DNA of 53,085 nucleotides, taken from NCBI RefSeq assembly GCF_016461825.1, contig NZ_JAEMNU010000074.1, positions 50,869 to 103,953 on the forward strand, given 5' to 3'. Source of the stretch: Rugamonas violacea (GTDB lineage Bacteria > Pseudomonadota > Gammaproteobacteria > Burkholderiales > Burkholderiaceae_D). Positions within the stretch are counted from its first letter, which is position 1. The number at the start of each line of letters is the position of its first letter. Below are positions 7,990 through 15,913 of this stretch, in pieces. The position numbers and the translations under genes are program-made. Below the pieces are notes generated by a model, which was given only the letters and a program-made list of their open reading frames with translations, ran no database searches and was not told where the DNA came from.

Positions 7990-9318
7990 ATGACGACGCC
8001 ATGGCTGCAACAGATTCTTTTTGGACCGCCCGGTTGCGGCAAGAGCTTCCACGTGCGCCAACTGGCCGCCAGCCATTTGGGTATCGCACGCGACAGCCAG
8101 CAACTGATTGAAACCACCTTCCACCCGGAATACAGCTACGGCGACTTCCTCGCCAAGCTGCTGCCGCACAGCGGCACACGCGTCCACTCCTACCAGGTCA
8201 GCGGCGAATCCGTCCACCTGAGGGATGTGAAACTGGTGCAGCTCGAAGCCAGCCCCACGATTGAATACCGCATCCATGTCGGCCCGCTGCTCAAGGCGCT
8301 GGCGCTGGCCTATGCCGGCCAGAGCGAGGGCCGCAAGGTGCTGCTGGCGATCGACGAAATCAACCGCGGCAACTGCGCGCAGATCTTTGGCGACGCCTTC
8401 CAGCTGCTCGACCGCGATGAGCACGGCTGGTCGGAATACGGGCTGGAGCTGAGCACGATGTTCTATGATGCGCTGAAACAGGAGATGCTCCGCCTGGGCA
8501 AAACCATGGACCAACTGCCGGACCAGCTATGCGTCCGCAACGCCGACCAAGAGTGCGTCGGCTACAAACTGCGCCTGCCGCCCAATCTGTCGCTGATCGG
8601 CACCATGAACACCAGCGACGAATCGGTCTACTACATGGACACCGCTTTCAAACGACGCTGGGACTTCGCTTTCATGCACTGGCATGGCCATCAGGCCGAG
8701 GTCTGGCAAGGCCCGCAAGGCCTGGCCCTGGTGGCCGGCACCAAGCATGGCTGGCATGCGCTGCTGGTCAAGCTGAATGCCTTTATCGCGAGCAGTCTGC
8801 CCGGCCGCAGGATCGACGATAAACAGGTCGGCCTATGGTTCATCAAGAGCAGCAAAAATCAGTCGCCCACGCCACTACAAACACTGGAAAAAACACTGGG
8901 TCAACTGCTTTCGAAAAGTGCATATAGCGATTGGGTCGCACACTTCCCTTCCGCCGAGGAGCTGGGCGACAGCGGCCTGCTGCGCAACGATTCGATCCGT
9001 CCAGTGGCGGAGTCGCTGGGCGTCAGCTGGCCGTTCGGCGCCTCGAACATGCATGCCGCCGGTCTGGCCAAAGCCTTGCTGCCGGAAGTAAAAAGCGCCA
9101 GCAATGCCAGTACACCGCCGTCATCGGAAATATCGCGCGAGGCGATCCGCAACAAGCTGATGTTCTTCTTGTGGGATAACGTCTTCGCCCGCGACACGGC
9201 GCCGCTGACCGCGCTGCTGCAAAGCGTCGATGCGGCCATCGCCGAGCCGCGCACCTTCGGCGAGTTCGCCACCGATGAAAATGTCGACGCGCTACTTGAA
9301 GGCTTGATGAAAACGTGA
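7990..9318 (+). CDS. McrB-like AAA+ NTPase of a two-gene restriction system
   Basis: A 442-residue AAA+ protein of the McrB/LlaJI-R1 kind, the NTP-driven motor of a modification-dependent or LlaJI-type restriction complex. Walker A is GPPGCGKS (12-19). ETTFHPEYSYGDF (41-53) is the stretch typical of this family after the P-loop. Walker B is LLAIDEIN (118-125). The sensor segment MNTSDES (206-212) corresponds to the McrB MNTAD motif, and KRRWDF (221-226) is the arginine-finger region. The N-terminal DNA-binding domain of E. coli McrB is missing, since Walker A begins at residue 12. The TGA overlaps the GTG of the nuclease gene (GTGA), so the two are translationally coupled. No methyltransferase is adjacent. 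Whether it uses GTP or ATP cannot be told. Confidence 0.85.
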   Translation: MTTPWLQQILFGPPGCGKSFHVRQLAASHLGIARDSQQLIETTFHPEYSYGDFLAKLLPHSGTRVHSYQVSGESVHLRDVKLVQLEASPTIEYRIHVGPLLKALALAYAGQSEGRKVLLAIDEINRGNCAQIFGDAFQLLDRDEHGWSEYGLELSTMFYDALKQEMLRLGKTMDQLPDQLCVRNADQECVGYKLRLPPNLSLIGTMNTSDESVYYMDTAFKRRWDFAFMHWHGHQAEVWQGPQGLALVAGTKHGWHALLVKLNAFIASSLPGRRIDDKQVGLWFIKSSKNQSPTPLQTLEKTLGQLLSKSAYSDWVAHFPSAEELGDSGLLRNDSIRPVAESLGVSWPFGASNMHAAGLAKALLPEVKSASNASTPPSSEISREAIRNKLMFFLWDNVFARDTAPLTALLQSVDAAIAEPRTFGEFATDENVDALLEGLMKT

Positions 9319-10787
9319 GTACGCCAACTGCAGCGGCACCGGCGCCGCCACTAGCGGACGAGCAAGCCGACGGGAACGGCACCGACAACGAGGACTTCGT
9401 CGGCCTGCGTGCGGTGCCGGATGGCGAGCCCGTGCTGCATCTGCCCCATGGCTATCAGCTCGATCAGGCCGCCATCCCGGCTGCGGCGCGACTGGCGGCG
9501 CTGGGCCAACTGACGCGGGTGATGGCGCGCTTCGCCGACCAACACCCGGACGAGGTGCTGGCCGCCGAACGTCACTGCGCGCCGCGCGATGGTCTGTTGC
9601 GCCATGCCGACGGTTTGCACTGGCAGCAGCGCGGCGGCAGCGTCGGCTACAACTCGGTGGCCGGCTACATCGATCTGATGCGCCGCCTGCGCCAGCCGCG
9701 CCAACTCGGTCCTCTGCGTGTACCGGCGCTGGCGCCGTTCGACCCGCGCCACCTCGGCCGCAACCTGGAACGCGCCATCTACCTGCCCGACGGCAGCGCC
9801 TACTTCGACCAGCAATGGGGGCAACTGAAGCAGATACGCCGTCACAGCGGCGGCCTGGTGGGACTGGCCTGCTGGCTGGCCATCGACGCGCTCCTGCACG
9901 TCTTCCCCGGCCACTGGCAAGGCGAGCTCGCCACCGGCCTGCAGGCCGAGTGGAATCATCTGGCACAGCGCTTCGGCGACGCTCAGCGCTTGCCGCGCCA
10001 GGCATCGTTGTTTGGCGCGGCGCGCGCCACCACGCTGTTGCAGCTGCAAGCGGCGCTGGAAGCGGAATTGCGCCGCGCGCCGCCGATGGACAGCGAGGCG
10101 CGCGAGCTGTCCGCCCTGCTTGAGCAACTACTGTGCTTGTCCGTGGGCGGCGACAGTGGCGACATCTGGGGCATGCGCGGCTTCCACCGCGTGTGGGAAG
10201 CCGCCTGTCTCGGCCATGCCCTGGCCGAATATGGCGCGGCACAGATTTTCACCTGCGACGATGCCCTGCTGTCCGGCGTCGCGCCGCAACAGCGCCAGCA
10301 ATGGCGCACCAACCGCCATCGGGTGTTCGCCCGCAACGGCAGGGCGCGCCGGCCCGATCTGGTGCTCAGGCAGCCCGACGGCCGCTTTCGCATCATCGAC
10401 TTCAAGTACTCGGCCCAATACAACGACGAAGGCTTTTTCAAGCGCCGCCCAGCCGACATCGATCTGACTGCGGCGGAGACGCAACAGCTGGACAACGGCC
10501 GCATCGCCATCGACGGCGACGCCTACAAGATGCAGCAAGACATCGCCAATCTGGAAAGCTACCGCTGGCTGCTGATGCAGCACGAATTGCGCAGCTGGGA
10601 TGAGTCGGCGGTCGAACTGGAACTCTGGGTGCCGGCCCGGCACGACGAAAAAAAGACCTGCGCATGGCAGGCCTTCGAGGATGGCAGGCGCCTGCCGGAT
10701 TCCGGATTCCAGCATCTGAGCGTGGTGTACCGATCCAGCGCCGACATGCTGCAACGCTATGCCGGCGACTTTAGCCTGTTCGGCTAG
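9315..10787 (+). CDS. PD-(D/E)XK nuclease partner (McrC/LlaJI-like)
   Basis: A 490-residue protein starting with GTG inside the stop of the McrB-like gene. The N-terminal two thirds show no recognised motif and may hold the DNA- or motor-binding part. The C-terminal third carries a PD-(D/E)XK nuclease core: Glu295 in WEAACLGHALAEYG, Asp348 in RRPDLVL, Asp362 and Lys364 in RIIDFKYS, and Tyr404-Gln407 in DAYKMQQD. These fit McrC and LlaJI-type endonucleases (family knowledge). It probably forms the cutting subunit driven by the upstream AAA+ protein. Target modification or sequence is unknown. About 150 bases of its 3' end recur as a decayed copy at 11.4-11.6 kb. Confidence 0.8.
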   Translation: MSTPTAAAPAPPLADEQADGNGTDNEDFVGLRAVPDGEPVLHLPHGYQLDQAAIPAAARLAALGQLTRVMARFADQHPDEVLAAERHCAPRDGLLRHADGLHWQQRGGSVGYNSVAGYIDLMRRLRQPRQLGPLRVPALAPFDPRHLGRNLERAIYLPDGSAYFDQQWGQLKQIRRHSGGLVGLACWLAIDALLHVFPGHWQGELATGLQAEWNHLAQRFGDAQRLPRQASLFGAARATTLLQLQAALEAELRRAPPMDSEARELSALLEQLLCLSVGGDSGDIWGMRGFHRVWEAACLGHALAEYGAAQIFTCDDALLSGVAPQQRQQWRTNRHRVFARNGRARRPDLVLRQPDGRFRIIDFKYSAQYNDEGFFKRRPADIDLTAAETQQLDNGRIAIDGDAYKMQQDIANLESYRWLLMQHELRSWDESAVELELWVPARHDEKKTCAWQAFEDGRRLPDSGFQHLSVVYRSSADMLQRYAGDFSLFG

Positions 10788-10875
10788 GGCAGCCCGGCTT
10801 GACGCGGATATCAGTCAGCGACAATCTTCCACCCATGGAGTACACTGATTTGACCGACTTCCCCCCGGAGGCACT

Positions 10876-11184
10876 ATGCGCCTGATAACCGTGAAAATTT
10901 CCGACTCGGACATGGAAAATTTACAAGAAATTGCTCATATTGAGCAACGTCCTCCGGAAGTGCTCGTTCAAGAGCAGATACGCCGACTCATTCACGCCAA
11001 GATGATCGACACGGGAACACTCGCCAACAATCAGATCAGTCCGTCAGAATCCCTCGCCAACAACGACGACGACCAAAGACGACGTGATGCGGTCGAGAAA
11101 ATTTTTGGGCTTTGGAAGAAGCGGCAGGATGCCCCCAAGGACGGGGTGCTGTATCAAAAGATATTGCGTGCAGAATGGCACTAG
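10876..11184 (+). CDS. antitoxin of a PIN-toxin (VapBC-type) module
   Basis: A 102-residue protein with GGAGG 6 bases before the ATG. The N-terminus MRLITVKISDSDMENLQEIA looks like a ribbon-helix-helix strand and helix. The C-terminus FGLWKKRQDAPKDGVLYQKI followed by LRAEWH matches the tail of antitoxins that neutralise PIN-domain toxins. The stop codon overlaps the ATG of a PIN gene by 10 bases, the usual TA arrangement. The DNA is visibly more AT-rich than its surroundings, suggesting transfer. Its toxin is broken, so the antitoxin no longer has an active partner here. Confidence 0.8.
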   Translation: MRLITVKISDSDMENLQEIAHIEQRPPEVLVQEQIRRLIHAKMIDTGTLANNQISPSESLANNDDDQRRRDAVEKIFGLWKKRQDAPKDGVLYQKILRAEWH

Positions 11185-11397
11185 TCCTTTTCGATACCAA
11201 TATCTTGATCGACGCACTCAATCATCATGCTGCGGCGATGAATGAAATTTTGCTATGCAATCATACAAGCGACGGCCAATTTGTATGGGCGTCTGATCAT
11301 CACCCGCAATCCCAGCGACTTCCCATTCGCACAAGTACGCATACCCTACGACATAGTCAACGGGAAAGCCGTCAACATTCGCCCACCTCCTTCCTGA
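11175..11397 (+). pseudogene. broken PIN-domain toxin (VapC-type)
   Basis: The first codons from ATG 11175 read MALVLFDTNILIDALNHHAA, the N-terminal strand of a PIN ribonuclease with its catalytic Asp in FDTNILIDAL. Around 11242-11250 the reading frame must shift by +1. From there it reads FCYAIIQATANLYGRLIITR, then NPSDFPF and VRIPYDIVNGKAVNIR to TGA at 11395-11397, the C-terminal part of the same family. Some 60-80 residues of the centre, including the other acidic residues, are missing. An internal deletion with frameshift has therefore inactivated the toxin. Confidence 0.8.
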
Positions 11398-11410
11398 TTC
11401 CGTAAGCTGC

Positions 11411-11600
11411 CTTGGATTGCGCGCCGTCACCACTCGATGAAAGACGACGACAAAAAGACCGGCGCATGACAGGCCTTCGAGGATGGCAGGCGCGTGCCGG
11501 ATTCCGGATTCCAGCATCTGCACGTGGTGTACCGATCCAGCGCCGACATGCTGCAACGCTATGCCGGGCGGCTTTAGCCTGTTCGGCTAGGGCAGCCCGG
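11411..11600 (+). pseudogene. decayed second copy of the McrC-like nuclease 3' end
   Basis: Bases 11446-11600 align almost end to end with 10644-10797, the 3' end of the intact nuclease gene and 10 bases past its stop (GGCTAGGGCAGCCCGG). Differences include TGG to TGA, which puts a stop in the frame, and one extra base near 11568. Upstream, codons from about 11411 read PWIARRHHSMKDDDKKTGA, which resembles WVPARHDEKKTCA of the intact protein but is diverged. The fragment therefore appears to derive from a related nuclease gene or an old duplication, not a simple recent copy. Together the two copies bracket the toxin-antitoxin remnant. Confidence 0.8.
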
Positions 11601-11613
11601 TCCGGCGCAGGAT

Positions 11614-13347
11614 TTAATGCGGAATCATCCCCGTCAGGAAGTAGGCCTGCACGGTGGTGATGACGCCGACGATGGCGGCGAACATCAGGCTGTGCTTGAG
11701 CGTGAAGCGGAACAGCTCCGACTCCTTGCCCACCAGGCCGGTGGCGGCGCAGGCCACGGCGATCGACTGCGGCGAGATCATCTTGCCGGTCACGCCGCCG
11801 GTGGTGTTGGCGGTCACCATCAGCGTGTCCGACAGGCCCAATTGGTGCGCGGTGGTGTTTTGCAGCGAGCAAAACAGCGCGTTCGACGAGGTGTCCGAGC
11901 CGGTCAGGAACACGCCGAGCCAACCGAGGAAGGGCGAGAAGAACGGGAAGGCGACGCCGGTCCCGGCCAGCACCAGCGCCAGCGTCGACGACATGCCGGA
12001 GTAGTTGGCGACGAAGGCGAAGGCCAGCACCAGGCCGATCGACAGGATGGGGCGCTTCAGCTCGACCACGGTCTGGCCGAAGGCCTTGACGGCGGCGGCC
12101 GGCTTCATCTTCAGCAGCACCACGGCGATGATCGCGGTCAGCAAAATCGCGGTGCCGACGGCCGACAGGAAGTCGAGCTTGAGCACGGCGTCGTAGGCCT
12201 TCGGCGCGGCGACGATGGGGGCGGTCTTGATGACCAGCTTGTCGAGCAAGGGCACGTGGAACTTGATCACCGTGTCGGCCAGCGCGCCCTTGGCGGCGAA
12301 CAGGCTTTTGAACCATGGCAGGCTCCACACCGTGACAATGGCGGTCAGGATCAGGAAGGGCGACCAGGCGCGCAGCGTCTGGGCGAAGGTGAACGGCGAG
12401 GCCTTGCGGCCGTCCTGCTTGGCGCCGCCGGCGAAGCCACCGCCGACAGCAGCGCCGAAACCACCGAAGCCACCGAGAGCGACGGCACCGCCGCCGACCG
12501 AGACGCTGGCGCGCGCGGCGGCCTTGGCGCCGGCCGGCTGCCACACCTTGAGGAAGCCGGTCAGCGAGACCAGGCAGACCAGGGCCGAGGTGATGTCCGG
12601 CAGTTCCGGGCCGATGAAGTTGGAGGTGATGTACTGGGTCACGGCGAAGCTGGCGCCGGCCACCAGGGCGGCCGGCCACACTTCGCGGATGCCGCGAAAA
12701 CCGTCCATCATGAACACCAGCCAGAACGGCACCAGCAGCGACAGCAGCGGCAGCTGGCGGCCGGCCATGGCGCCGATCAGCATCGGGTCGATGCCGGTCA
12801 CCTGCCCCGCCACGATGATGGGGATGCCCATCGCGCCGAAGGCCACCGGCGCGGTGTTGGCGATCAGGCACAGGCCGGCCGCGTACAGCGGGTTGAAGCC
12901 CAGCCCGACCAACAGCGCGGCGGTGATCGCCACCGGCGCGCCGAAGCCGGCAGCGCCTTCGAGGAAGGCGCCGAAGGCGAAGCCGATCAGCAGCATCTGC
13001 AGGCGTTGGTCGTCGGTGATCGCCACCACCGAGGCGCGGATCACGTCGAGCTGGCCGGTCTGCTCGACCACCTTGTAGAGGAACACCGCCGTGACGATGA
13101 TCCAGGCCACCGGCCACAGGCCGTAGGCGAAGCCGTAGCCGGCCGCCGCCAGCGCCTGCGACACCGGCATGCCGTAGGCGAAAATGGCCACCACCAGCGC
13201 CAGCGCCAGCGTGACGGCGGCGGCGACGTGGCCCTTGATGCGCCAGACGGCCAGCGCGAGGAAGAAGAAAATGATCGGTACGGCGGCGACAAACGCCGAC
13301 AGGCCTAGGCTGCCGAGCGGTGCGTATATTTGACTCCAGGCTTGCAT
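11614..13347 (-). CDS. lldP: L-lactate permease
   Basis: A 577-residue LctP-family lactate:proton symporter of the inner membrane. It starts [19 protein letters not shown] with GGAGGAG upstream; the longer upstream extension is not supported. Family segments visible include [29 protein letters not shown] and the C-terminal [17 protein letters not shown] with [21 protein letters not shown] hydrophilic Gly/Ala-rich loop lies near the middle. About 12-14 hydrophobic helices fit the family. It lies downstream of lutACB on the same strand, separated by 278 bases that hold a palindromic repeat, so it may be co-regulated but separately transcribed. Confidence 0.95.
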   Translation of the reverse strand: MQAWSQIYAPLGSLGLSAFVAAVPIIFFFLALAVWRIKGHVAAAVTLALALVVAIFAYGMPVSQALAAAGYGFAYGLWPVAWIIVTAVFLYKVVEQTGQLDVIRASVVAITDDQRLQMLLIGFAFGAFLEGAAGFGAPVAITAALLVGLGFNPLYAAGLCLIANTAPVAFGAMGIPIIVAGQVTGIDPMLIGAMAGRQLPLLSLLVPFWLVFMMDGFRGIREVWPAALVAGASFAVTQYITSNFIGPELPDITSALVCLVSLTGFLKVWQPAGAKAAARASVSVGGGAVALGGFGGFGAAVGGGFAGGAKQDGRKASPFTFAQTLRAWSPFLILTAIVTVWSLPWFKSLFAAKGALADTVIKFHVPLLDKLVIKTAPIVAAPKAYDAVLKLDFLSAVGTAILLTAIIAVVLLKMKPAAAVKAFGQTVVELKRPILSIGLVLAFAFVANYSGMSSTLALVLAGTGVAFPFFSPFLGWLGVFLTGSDTSSNALFCSLQNTTAHQLGLSDTLMVTANTTGGVTGKMISPQSIAVACAATGLVGKESELFRFTLKHSLMFAAIVGVITTVQAYFLTGMIPH

Positions 13348-13520
13348 GGTGACTCCTCCAAGAACGTTCGTTGAACTATTTTTTATGTGACGATGGGACA
13401 AGCAAAACAACTAAAACTGGTCGGCGCTGTGACGGGAACACCGGTGCCACTCAGCGGCGTATGGCCAAGGGCGCAGCCGAATGCCACTCAGTTAAGGCGC
13501 CGGCGGCTCCCCCTTCCCCC

Positions 13521-13603
13521 AGAGGCGGAGAGCCGGGGTCAGACCCGTCGGGTCTGACCCCAGTTTGTGCCTGTGGGTTTTCCCAAAGCGCGGCATTCAT
13601 GCC
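13521..13603. repeat. GGGTCAGACCC palindromic repeat
   Basis: A left flank AGAGGCGGAGAGCC leads into GGGGTCAGACCC, then a 3-base centre and GGGTCTGACCCC, and the tail AGTTTGTGCCTGTGGGTTTT. The arms form an 11-12 bp hairpin. It lies in the 278-base gap between lutB and lldP, where the RNA hairpin could influence the expression ratio. It is the same element as at 1, 16.85 and 25.95 kb. Confidence 0.75.
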
Positions 13604-13625
13604 GGATGCGGCCACCGCGTCGGGG

Positions 13626-15200
13626 CTACTCTGGCTGGTCGCGCTCGCGCAGCAGGTCGGCCAGGCTGCGCGCGGCCGGCTTGAGCGGGGCGCGGTGCGC
13701 CGTCCAACCCAGTTGCTGCTTGGGCGTGAAGGCGCGCAGGCGCGTGGCGGCCCAGCGGAACAGGCGGTACACAGTGGGCCGGGCGAAGGCGCCGCTCCAA
13801 AAGCGCCACACCAGCTTGTCGGCACGGGAGAACCGGGCGCCCTGGCCACGCAGCGGATGGTCGACCTGCTGGGCCGGATCGCGATTGGCCTCGGTGCGCA
13901 GGCGGATCAGCAACTGCGGAATCGGAATGCGCACCGGGCACACTTCGCCGCAGGCGCCGCACAGGCTGGAGGCGGTGGCCAGGTCGGCGGTGGCGGCCAA
14001 TCCCAGCAGGTGCGGCGAGATGATCTTGCCGATCGGGCCGGGGTAGGTGGTGCCGTAGGCGTGGCCGCCGATGCGGGCGTACACCGGGCAGTGGTTCATG
14101 CAGGCGCCGCAGCGGATGCACTGCAAGGTGGCGCGCAACTGCTCGTCGGCGTAGGCCTGGCTGCGGCCGTTGTCGAGCAAGACCAGGTGGACGGCGCGCG
14201 GGCCGTCGCGTTCGTCGGCGCGGCGCGGGCCGGAGATCAGGTTGAAGTAGCTGGTGATCGCCTGGCCGGTGGCCGAGCGGGTCAGCAGGCTGGCCAGCGG
14301 CACGATGTGCTCCAGCTTGGCCACCACCTTCTCCATGCCCATGATGGCGATGTGGGTGTCCGGCACGGTGGTGCAAAGGCGGCCGTTGCCTTCGTTCTCG
14401 ACCAGCCACAACGTGCCGGTGTCGGCCGCCGCGAAGTTGACGCCGGACAGGCCGATGTCGGCGTCGACGAAGGCTTGGCGCAGCGCGCGCCGGCCGGTCT
14501 GGATCAGGCTATCGACATCCTCGGTGTAGGGCGTGTCGGCGATGTGCTGCTCGAACAGGGCGCCAATGTCGGCCTTGGTCTTGTGGATCGCCGGCATGAC
14601 GATGTGCGAGGGCTTCTCGCCGGCCATCTGCACGATGTACTCGCCCATGTCCGACTCCAGGCAGGACACGCCGTGCTGCGCCATGAAGTGGTTCAGTTCG
14701 ATCTCTTCGCTGGCCATCGACTTGCCCTTGATGACCTTGCGCGCCTTGGCCCGCTGGGCGATGCCGAGGATGATGGCGTTGGCCTCGGCGGCGTCGGCGG
14801 CCCAGTGCACCTGCACGCCGGCCTGCGTCAGATTGCTCTCCAGTTGCACCAGCAGGTCGGGCAGATTGGCCAGCGCGTGCTGGCGGATCGCCTCGCCCAG
14901 GTCGCGCATCTGTTCCAGCTCGGCGCCGTCGGGGAACTGCACGACGCGCTTGGCCTGCAGGAAGTCCATCGCGCCACGGAAGCTCTGGCGCAGCTTGGGA
15001 TCGTCCAGCGCGGCGCGGGCGCGGGCGCGGAAGTCGGCCGGCGGCACGAAGTTCAGCGGCGCTGCATTGGCGGTGGCGGTGGCGGTGGTGACGGCGGCGG
15101 TGGTGACGGCGGCGGTGGTGACGGCGGCGGCGGTGACGGCGGCAGCGGCGGCGGGCGGGGTCAGCGCGGCCTTGGCGGCGTTGTTCAGCGGCGCGTTCAT
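13626..15200 (-). CDS. lutB: LutB-type iron-sulfur lactate oxidation subunit
   Basis: A 524-residue component of the LutABC L-lactate oxidation complex, which converts L-lactate to pyruvate in the cytoplasm. The LUD domain covers about residues 60-330, with KVIKGKSMASEEIELNHF and DTGTLWLVENEGNGR. Two [4Fe-4S] cysteine sets follow: CIRCGACMNHCP and CGACGEVCP. The C-terminal region (ends LADLLRERDQPE) is also typical of the family. The first 45 residues are an Ala/Val/Thr repeat encoded by a 15-bp DNA repeat and are not part of the conserved protein. The ATG overlaps the LutC stop (ATGA). A start further inside is possible because of the repeat. Confidence 0.93.
   Translation of the reverse strand: MNAPLNNAAKAALTPPAAAAAVTAAAVTTAAVTTAAVTTATATANAAPLNFVPPADFRARARAALDDPKLRQSFRGAMDFLQAKRVVQFPDGAELEQMRDLGEAIRQHALANLPDLLVQLESNLTQAGVQVHWAADAAEANAIILGIAQRAKARKVIKGKSMASEEIELNHFMAQHGVSCLESDMGEYIVQMAGEKPSHIVMPAIHKTKADIGALFEQHIADTPYTEDVDSLIQTGRRALRQAFVDADIGLSGVNFAAADTGTLWLVENEGNGRLCTTVPDTHIAIMGMEKVVAKLEHIVPLASLLTRSATGQAITSYFNLISGPRRADERDGPRAVHLVLLDNGRSQAYADEQLRATLQCIRCGACMNHCPVYARIGGHAYGTTYPGPIGKIISPHLLGLAATADLATASSLCGACGEVCPVRIPIPQLLIRLRTEANRDPAQQVDHPLRGQGARFSRADKLVWRFWSGAFARPTVYRLFRWAATRLRAFTPKQQLGWTAHRAPLKPAARSLADLLRERDQPE
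15060..15150. repeat. 15-bp tandem repeat inside the lutB 5' end
   Basis: Three exact or near-exact units of GGTGGTGACGGCGGC, flanked by degenerate GGTGGC and GGCGGT units, encode Ala-Val-Thr-Thr-Ala repeats on the minus strand. The unit is a multiple of three bases, so copy-number change keeps the frame. Confidence 0.75.
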
Positions 15201-15913
15201 TGCTGCGCTCCCGCTGCGGCCGGCGCGCCGTCGAGCACGATCACCACCCACAGCCAGCGCGGGCCGTGGGCGCCGTAGGCCAGCGTCTGCTGGATGTCCG
15301 ACGTCTTCGACGGGCTCGACACCAGCACCAGATTGCTCGGCATACCCTCGCCCCAGTGTTCGGTCTGGGCGGCGGCATACAGGTCGCGGTGCAGCGTGCT
15401 GGCGTAGACCAGGGCGATGTGCAGCGGCGGCACCAGCGAGACGGTGCGCGGCGTGCCGCGATCCGGCGCCAGCACCAGCGTGCCGGTGGCGGCGATGCCG
15501 GAGCGGGCCACGGTGAAGCCGGCGTCGACGCTGTCGAACAGTTCGGCCTTCCAGTGCTCCAGCGGCCAGTCGAAGGACAGCGGCTGCACCGAGGCCGGCA
15601 AGGCGCCGGCCAGGGCCGCGCCCTCGGCGCTGGTTGGATCGAGCAGCAGGCGACGCACGCCCTTGGCGGCGATCTTCTGCGCCAGCAGTTGCTGCCAGTC
15701 GGCGCCGCTGGCGAACCACACGTCGGCGTGGGCGGCGCTCAAGGCGTCGTGCATGGCCTGCGCCAGATCCTGCGGCGTGGCCGGCAGCGCGGCATGCAGG
15801 CCGGTGTAGTAATCGTCGATGCGGCGCTGCAGTTGCGCCAGGTTGTCGGCGTTGGCCGGTGCCGCCGCGCGCAGGCGGCCCAGCATCTGTTCGCGTGCGC
15901 CCGGGCCGCTCAT
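15197..15913 (-). CDS. lutC: LutC/LUD-domain lactate utilization protein
   Basis: A 238-residue LUD-domain protein, third component of the lactate oxidation complex. Recognised from GVRRLLLDPTSAEG, GFTVARSGIAATGTLVLAPD, RTVSLVPPLHIALVYASTLH and NLVLVSSPSKTSDIQQTLAY. The last segment, TSDIQ...GAHGP, is the family signature. The ATG overlaps the lutA stop and its stop overlaps the lutB start, each by four bases (ATGA), showing tight translational coupling in the order lutA-lutC-lutB. No cysteine cluster is present, as normal for LutC. Confidence 0.94.
   Translation of the reverse strand: MSGPGAREQMLGRLRAAAPANADNLAQLQRRIDDYYTGLHAALPATPQDLAQAMHDALSAAHADVWFASGADWQQLLAQKIAAKGVRRLLLDPTSAEGAALAGALPASVQPLSFDWPLEHWKAELFDSVDAGFTVARSGIAATGTLVLAPDRGTPRTVSLVPPLHIALVYASTLHRDLYAAAQTEHWGEGMPSNLVLVSSPSKTSDIQQTLAYGAHGPRWLWVVIVLDGAPAAAGAQQ

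Noticed and set aside
11411..11600. Functional second nuclease gene
   Set aside because: The frame carries an in-frame stop and a frameshift and lacks all catalytic residues, so it is a remnant only.
7540..11610. Integrative element with tRNA-derived attachment repeats
   Set aside because: No copy of the tRNA 3' end (GGTTCAAGTCCACC) was found at the right border near 11.6 kb and no integrase gene is present, so a site-specific island is not supported.
15060..15150. Possible short-spaced repeat array (CRISPR-like)
   Set aside because: The 15-bp units are contiguous without spacers and lie inside lutB coding sequence. No CRISPR array was seen anywhere in the window.
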